A DNA stretch of 64,000 bases from Nipponacmea schrenckii (Eukaryota; Mollusca; Gastropoda; Lottiidae). The notes under the pieces were generated by a model. The model saw only the letters and a program-made list of their open reading frames with translations. It searched no databases and was not told the origin of the DNA. Position numbers and translations under genes: made by a program. This document shows, in pieces, positions 57,810-64,000 of this stretch. Each line of letters opens with the position of its first letter. The first letter of the stretch is position 1. The stretch lies in contig CM060202.1 of the NCBI GenBank assembly GCA_030562195.1, positions 248,001 to 312,000 of the forward strand, given 5' to 3'.

Positions 57810-58013
57810 TTCTTGTTTTACATAAACGATATTGTTGAAAACATTAACTCAAATATTAAACTTTATGCAGATGATACCAGCTTATATGCGAAAATCCATG
57901 ACCCGACTGCAAATGTTCATATGCTTAACTCAGACCTTGAAACTATCAACAATTGGGCTAAAACATGCTGGTTTCTTTCAACTCGCTGAAAACTGAAACA
58001 CTTGCACTAGCTA

Positions 58014-59533
58014 CAGGGGCGTAGCGTGACCATTTTGGCTGGGCGGGTGTAACGGCTAAGTTTTACCGACGAACACGTGTAACGTCTAAGTATTACCGAC
58101 GAACACGTGTTCTTCCGGGGGCAAAAATAACTTACTCGCACTATAAAGTATATACATTATACACGAACGAAATCCATCGTTATAAAAACCATATCAATCA
58201 GGGATGTATCTAGAATAAGCCTGAGAGGGGGGACTGAAAGGTGATTTTTCCAAGGCAAGTCCTGCAGGCCAAAGGCCTTCGTATTCGGCCCTTGCAGTGG
58301 CGGGGGGTTCGGGGGTCCTTCCTCGGAAAAATTTTACAAACTAGGAAACCCGGAGAATACATCATTTCCACTGGACCAAATTATCAATTTTCATCGGAAA
58401 ACCATATGTTTTCTATATCCTTTTTCGACCTATTCTGCGTTTTACCGACAATGCGGGGGGTTTCGGGGGTTCTGCCCCGGAAAATTTTACTAAGTAGGAA
58501 ACCCGGAGAATACATCTGACGCGATTTTGGAAGTCTTTTCCACTGGACCAAGTTATCAATTTTCATCGGAAAACCATATGTTTTCTATGTCCTTTTTCGA
58601 CCAATTCTGCGTTTTACCGACATGGCGGGGGGTTTCGGGGGTTCTCCCCCGGAAAATTTTACAAAGTAGGAAACCCGGAGAATACATCTGACGCGATTTT
58701 GGAAGTCTTTTCCACTGGACCAAATTATCAATTTTCATCGGAAAACCGTATGTTTTCTATGTCCTTTTTCAACCTATTCTGCGTTTTACCGACAAGTTCA
58801 GTAAAAATCACTTACAGTATTATGTAGACGAACAGTTTTCCGATAACAGCATAACGGACACTAGGTTCCCACTCTTTCGGTCAGCCAATCGGTTTTACCG
58901 AAGGCTCCATTCCCCATCCATGACCGTCTATTATCGACCGATTCCGCGTTTTACCGACAAGTTTAGTAAAGATCACTTTAATGTAGACGAACAGTTTACC
59001 GATAACATCTTAACATACACAAGGTTTTCACTCTTTCGGTTAACAAATCGGTTTTACCGACGGCTCCATATATGACCTTCTTCTATCGGCCAATTCCGCG
59101 TTTACCGACAAATTTAAATAACGAGCAGCTTATCGATAACAAGGGGATCGGTTAACTAATCGGTTTTACCGAAGACTCCAGTCATAACCAACTTATACCG
59201 ACCGATTCCGTTAGTTTCAGTAAAAAAATACTTTTAATGTTGACAGTTTACTGATAACATCATAACCTACACAATGGTTTACTTTTTTAGGTTAATTGGT
59301 TTTACCGACGGTCCTACCTTGTTGTCTTTTATCGACCCATCAAAACCAACACAAGGTTTTGACTTTTTAGGTTAATTAATCGGTTTAATCGATCGATTCC
59401 GCGTTTTACCGACGGTTCCATCCATGACCCCTTTTTACCGACCGATTCCACGTTTTACCGACGAATTCAGTAAAAGTGGGGGGGGGGGGCGACACCCCAC
59501 CCCCCACACACACCCCCGTACGCTACGCCCCTG
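58014..59533. mobile_element. Non-autonomous hAT element, complete
   Basis: TIRs CAGGGGCGTAGCGT and ACGCTACGCCCCTG. 8-bp target duplication ACTAGCTA / ACTAGATA with one difference. The interior has three 172-bp tandem units (about 58385-58740) and many TTTTACCGAC words, but no transposase. ORFs inside are not genes. Confidence 0.9.
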
Positions 59534-59635
59534 ACTAGATACTAAAAAAGAGCCTTTACTTCCAACGTTGATGCTGGACAATGTTCCAATTAAAGAAGTC
59601 AATTTTCATAAACATTTAGGTTTGATTTTTCAAAA

Positions 59636-60879
59636 AGATAGCCTTGCAAGGTGACATACGCCCACCAGCAGCTTTGATATTAAGGACAAGGCATTGTTTG
59701 TTGTCCATTCACATTTGGTTCATGTTGAATCTATATGGGATTTTAAGCAGATTTAACAGGATTGCTTTATTATTAAGTTTTTTTCTCGTGTTAATTCTTA
59801 AACAATATTTTGAGGGGTTAATCATCAAGTGATTTATTTTAAGGAGCATGTATAATCTGAAATCCTTTCCTTTTGTTTTCGGTATTTTTATTGTTACATT
59901 AGATTTTTTATGTACATGTATCTAAAAGAACTGTGAATGCCAAATGTGAATGGACAGACTGACAGACAGGTGGTGAAAATTTATGTTCATACTACATGTG
60001 AGCATATAATTGGTCTTTTTTCTTCTTCTTATAATTTTTTTTTTTTTTGGGGGGGGGGGGGGGTTGTTTTTTGTGTTTTAGGCATTTTGTCCAATTGAGT
60101 CCTTTACTGTATGTATAATATTAGTCTGAAAGAGAAAGATATGTGAATATTAACAGTATCAACACTCATGTACACACTGCTAGCCATTAAATCATTTCTT
60201 GATTCAGGGGTTAGTCATCAAAAGATTTATTGTTTGAAGTATGTATAATCTGAAATCCTCCCCTCTTGTTTTCTGCAATTTTTTATTACCTAAATTTTAT
60301 ATGTATCTAAAGAATTGTAAAAGGACAGACTAACAGACGGGTGGTAAAAATTTAAGATCATACTGCAGGTGGGCATATAAAAATCAAAAGAATCCATAAA
60401 GAATTGTCGCATGTAGAGTGAGCACGAGTTGCACCCTATAGCTAATGGAGTGAAAACCGCTAAGTCAGATGCGATATTTAGGTGAGAAATTACCCATTCA
60501 TCACCAAAATCGATAGGGATCATCTTCATAATGACATTGACCCACAAAATAAAAATCAAAAGAATCCAGAAAGAATTGTAGCCTGTAGAGTGAGCACGAG
60601 TTACTCCCTATACCTAATGGAGTGAAAACCACTAAGTCAGATGCAATATTTCGGTGAAAAATTATCCGATCATCACACAAAATCAATAGGGATCATCTTC
60701 ATAATGACATTGACCCACAAAATAAAAATCAAAAGAATCTGTAAAGATTTGTAGCCTGTAGAGTGAGCACGAGCCAAATGTGAACGGACGGACGGACCGA
60801 CGGACGGACCGACGAACGGACCGATAGACCGACAGGGCGATTACAATGTACGCCCAACTTACGTGTGGGCGTATAAAAA
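59636..60879 (+). mobile_element. Pearl-like element 10, inside the LINE fragment
   Basis: Left end GCCTTGCAAGG with ATACGCCCACC. Divergent interior with two to three units (AAAAGAATCCATAAAGAATT, GTAGAGTGAGCACGAG), a GACGGACGGACCGACGG tract and hairpin TGTACGCCCAACTT facing ACGTGTGGGCGTATA. The LINE frame resumes immediately after it with no long target duplication, as expected for Helitron-like insertion. Confidence 0.85.
60040..60065. repeat. Poly-T/poly-G tract
   Basis: Ten or more T followed by about 14 or more G. Possible quadruplex former and likely error-prone in sequencing. Confidence 0.9.
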
Positions 60880-61325
60880 TTGTAAATGGGATATACACAT
60901 TAATGGAATTTTAACCAAAACTAGGAAACTTGTGAACTGTCTCCGATCTTACGAATTTCTAGAAAATCTCTACAAACAATATACACTTCATAGATTCTAC
61001 CACATTTCGACTATTGTGACGTAATCTGGGAAAATGTTAAGATAGATGCACTCAGAACTATATGCGGCGATGTGAAAGGTACAAGCCATCACAAATTATA
61101 TGAAGAAACAGGATTTTTAACTTCACAAGAGAGACGACGGAGGCATAAGCTTATATTGATGTTCAAAATTTTGATAATGAAACTCCCGCGTTTCTTTCAA
61201 ATCTTGTACAATATTCGGACAGACCTTATAACCTTAGAAACAGTGATAAACTTTCAGTAAAGTTTGTAAAACTGATATATTTTCTAAATCTTTTATACCA
61301 TCTACAATCAAATACTGGAATAACG

Positions 61326-61830
61326 GAATTTTTGGGATATTCACAGGTCTGAAGGCACCATGTGGTTAGGAATCTGCCAATTCTCTCAAAAAATTATGCC
61401 CCACCGCCATCAGCGTGGACTGTTAAAAAATTGATCATGAAGAGTTTTCATCTCTAACTGACCAGTAATTAAGCGTGGCATGAAAATACTATTATATTGT
61501 AATTTTCGATATATTCACAGGTCTGAAGAAACCATGTGGTTGGGATTTGCCAATTCCATCAAAATGTCTGTCCCACCACCATCACTGTGGACTGTACAAA
61601 AATTGGCCATTTTTCAAATACATTTCCTGGTTTAGGCACCATATTTATCTCAAAATCTCACATTCCACTGAATAAAGAGTACCAATAGTTTTATTAAAAA
61701 CTTCGCTTTTTATCATAAAATTGTAATAATAAGATTCTTTACTTTGTACAAAGCCACTGGCCGGCCATAAAAATTGGTCATTGGCCACAAAAATTGGCCA
61801 AAAAAATAGGGACGAAGCCCTAACCAGAGA
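61326..61830 (-). repeat. Right arm of the tandem repeats, inverted
   Basis: The reverse complement contains CAGTCCACGCTGATGGCGGT, GGAATTGGCA and TTCAGACCTGTGAATAT as in 56640-57809, with about 2.5 units. It begins exactly where LINE coding ends. Confidence 0.85.
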
Positions 61831-62515
61831 GTATAGATAGAGGAGAGTTGTCACTTCGCTCGCGTCATTTTGTTTTCATGTTCTGAGGCGCCATGTAGTG
61901 GGAGGGTGTTCATATTTAGGATTTAGGATTTATCTGTTTATTATAGGGAAACATTCAGTAGTTTTGAGGGATGATTTAGGTCTTGAATATATATATTATA
62001 TTGATGAATTGACAAATTGTTTGAAAACTGTAGTGTAATAATACAGCGTAGTTTTTTTTCTTATAGAACATTACTACTTTTGCATAACAACTCAAGCTTT
62101 CCTACTTTTCTTACATTTCTTTTGTTCCAGTTCCCTACTTTGAAATTTACAAAAATAATGAAGCCTACATCTAAGGTATAGCTGAAAAATTGCTTCATAA
62201 CTCTTCAACTTTGTTTTACTGTCAGAGTGCTTGTCACAAAGTTGTAATACACTGTACGGAACTACATCTTGTACAATCTTTAATAAGATGGATTACTCTC
62301 CATTTTTGAAATATTCTTATGAATGTTTCTTTCAAAAACAAGTTCAATGTGTTTGAATAAATATATCAAAGAAACAGATGGTTTGTTTGGGAACCAAATG
62401 CAGTGTTGGTTTTGTTTTTATATACCTTAAAATGGCACAACAGAATTGAATCTGACACTACATTATTATCAGAAATTATGAGCTTGCTAAAACATCCCGA
62501 ACAGTTATGATTAAT
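61831..62515. other. Spacer, nothing recognised
   Basis: AT-rich 3' flank of the P-type transposase; no supported feature. Confidence 0.3.
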
Positions 62516-63588
62516 CTACAGCTTATTTACCACAAAACCAGAATCATAACACAGAACATTTTCAACTGCAAGAGTTATAGGAATATCTTCTTCAACGCCT
62601 TCAATAGGAATATCTTCAATGCCTTTAATAGGAGTATCTACAGCAAGCCTTGGTACTTTGGATGGCCCTTCATCAACCTCCTCTTCAAGTTTCCGTTTGC
62701 GTTGTTTACTTTCCCTTGAAACAAAACTATAAAGAGACATCAACAAACTACCTTGATCATTTATGCAGTTGGCAGATAACATTTTACAAGAAAGTGACCT
62801 ATATGCATAGATAAATTCAATTGCTGAGGGGTTGAATCTATGCCCACCTTTTGCTCTAATTTGTGAAAAGAAATTTTCTAAACAGTTTTGATTGATACGA
62901 CCACTTAGAATGAATTTGAAATTGCTCTCAGATAAAAGTTCCCTTGACAGCATATCGATTCCATTTAAATAAAGCAACGGTGCATCAAAACATGGCTTTA
63001 CAATTAGTTTATCATTTTTCTTCACTCACCATTTTCCAACTGTCTGCTTGAATCCTTCTATTTTACAGATATCTTCCTCGTAGGTTTTAATTGGTTTGCT
63101 TGTTGAATTTCCCCTTATTGTTCGAACATTCAAAAAGTCAAAAATGCCATTTATTTGTTTTAGGAAATTTGCTGTAAATGCAGCCGAGGGTTCCAACTTT
63201 CCCAAGCTCACTAGGGTATGCATACCCGCATAGACAGTGTGTGAGCAAACTTGTGCTGCTAGGTTCACCTGCAATTATAGAGAAACAACATTTTTTTTAA
63301 CAATATAATTTTCTAAAGATGGTTAGCTTTATTATCTCCCAAAAATGGTTAGGAAACTCATCTTTAAGTCTATTGCTGAGGAATATCTGAGCAAAACTAT
63401 TTACTGTCAGTTTCAAAATCATCTGCGAATATTATTCCTTACAACCTTGCAGATAAAAACAATGTAATTTCCCTCATAGGTGAAAATGTTGGCAAAAAAA
63501 TATGCTTTGTTGTCAGTTTAGGAGCCATGCGGACAGGAAGACTTTTGTCAAACTTATAAAAATTTTCCACATCCTTCCATGAAGCCCT
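62516..63588 (-). pseudogene. P-element/THAP9-type transposase, C-terminal exons with a premature stop
   Basis: The exon 63588-63472 opens after TTATTTCAG and reads SWKDVENFYKFDKSLPVRMA, PKLTTKHIFLPTFSPMR; no GT is found at its expected end. The exon 63268-62516 opens after TATAATTGCAG and reads VNLAAQVCSHTVYAGMHTL, then FLKQINGIFDFLNVRT, an in-frame TGA at 63028-63026, and on to ILSGRINQNCLENFFSQIRA, GGHRFNPSAIEF and YAYRSL. These are the segments of P-type transposases from the end of the GTP-binding insertion through the C-terminal RNase-H part. The tail is acidic and basic with KRKLEEEVDEG. The missing donor and the TGA make it probably inactive. N-terminal THAP and catalytic exons would lie to the right of the window. 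Confidence 0.8.
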
Positions 63589-64000
63589 CTGAAATAAATA
63601 TTCATAATAAATTTTACATAATTAAGGAGTCTACATATTTTGACAATAGCACCAATTATGTGGTTTAAAATACATACAGGAATCATTATAGGCAGGAAAT
63701 CGATAGACAATTTTTTGTGGATACAATTATGCAAGACAATCGATTTATCACAGCAGCAAATCTACCATTATACATGTTTACCGTGTAATTTCTGATAGTC
63801 TCAAATGTAATAAAAGAAAGTAGTCTTAAATAATCAGAAAGAACACATACCCATATCATCAGCAACAGTAACAAAATTGAAACTGGAAACAAGAACAAAG
63901 AATGCCTTCAAACTTATTTTAAAAGAAAACATTGTCAATCATAAATTAAAACAACTTCATATTCAACAATTACCATGTTTTCTTCAAATTGAATGTCAAT
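63589..64000. other. Intron or upstream part of the P-type gene
   Basis: No P-type motif was recognised. ORFs at 63513-63734 and 63686-63898 minus are short and hydrophobic without domain. Confidence 0.3.

Larger units (their letters stand above)
57810..61325 (+). pseudogene. LINE (CR1/jockey-type) reverse transcriptase C-terminal half, split by two insertions
   Basis: Piece 1 (57810-58013) starts FLFYINDIV and has the catalytic LYADDTSLY box, then LNSDLETINNWAK and, after a frame slip, FNSLKTETLALA. Piece 2 (59534-59635) reads DTKKEPLLPTLMLDNV and FHKHLGLIF. Piece 3 (60880-61325) continues CKWDIHINGILTKTRKLVN, then in other frames FDYCDVIWEN, GTSHHKLYEETGFL, QERRRRHKL and the typical end SFIPSTIKYWNN. 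The pieces follow the normal order of a reverse transcriptase from palm to C-terminal tail. The enzyme would prime reverse transcription on nicked DNA. The N-terminal fingers and endonuclease are absent, and the copy is dead. Confidence 0.9.

Noticed and set aside
58241..58738. ORFs in the hAT element (92 and 60 residues)
   Set aside because: They follow the 172-bp tandem units on both strands and show no transposase motif.

Overview
The window is AT-rich animal nuclear DNA with no prokaryotic gene organisation. Coding material is split by introns with GT..AG sites, and most of the sequence is transposable elements in successive layers. The commonest repeat has a left end with a CTTGCCAGGCAAG palindrome, about 161-bp internal monomers, a GACGGACGG tract and a hairpin ending in TGTGGGCGTATAAAA. 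It resembles the Helitron-like 'pearl' elements known from oysters and ark shells, so I infer a marine mollusc, probably a bivalve. This rests on recall of family features, not on a search.

Layout. 0-3.3 kb: remnant of a Maverick/Polinton or adintovirus-like element on the minus strand (phospholipase-A2-like segment, retroviral-type integrase, protease-like and coiled-coil pieces), then an unknown Cys-motif repeat region. 4.9-10.4 kb: three pearl-like elements, a broken exon and two LINE reverse-transcriptase fragments facing each other. 10.5-16.3 kb: a TA-flanked MITE, then a 5.25-kb inverted repeat whose 1.1-kb arms each carry a hammerhead-ribozyme motif; the right arm alone holds a 662-bp TA-flanked palindromic insertion. 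18-30 kb: foldback elements, pearl-like elements and TTAA-flanked MITEs. 30-32.5 kb: tRNA-derived repeats and a hAT transposase pseudogene cut by a pearl-like element. 36-39 kb: another pearl-like element and a Mutator-like exon.

39.8-44.4 kb is the best-preserved part: a two-exon gene coding 625 residues, with an in-frame splice and acidic residues placed as in RNase-H-fold (DDE) transposases. It is enclosed by matching terminal inverted repeats, a possible ATTT target duplication and subterminal copies of the terminal motif. I read this as a complete DNA transposon of a poorly described family (the protein resembles what I know as DUF7869). A 46-bp satellite follows it.

46.7-51.2 kb: a decayed gene of another transposase-like family, split by a TTAA-flanked element and by a pearl-like element that itself contains a SINE. 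56.6-61.8 kb: inverted arms of about 170-190-bp repeats around a LINE fragment, which a hAT element and a pearl-like element have each interrupted. 62.5-63.6 kb: exons of a P-element/THAP9-type transposase with a premature stop, running toward the right edge.

No conserved host gene was recognised with confidence. Many insertions sit in sequence whose uninterrupted form can be inferred from reading frame or from a sister copy, so relative ages and target duplications can be read directly.
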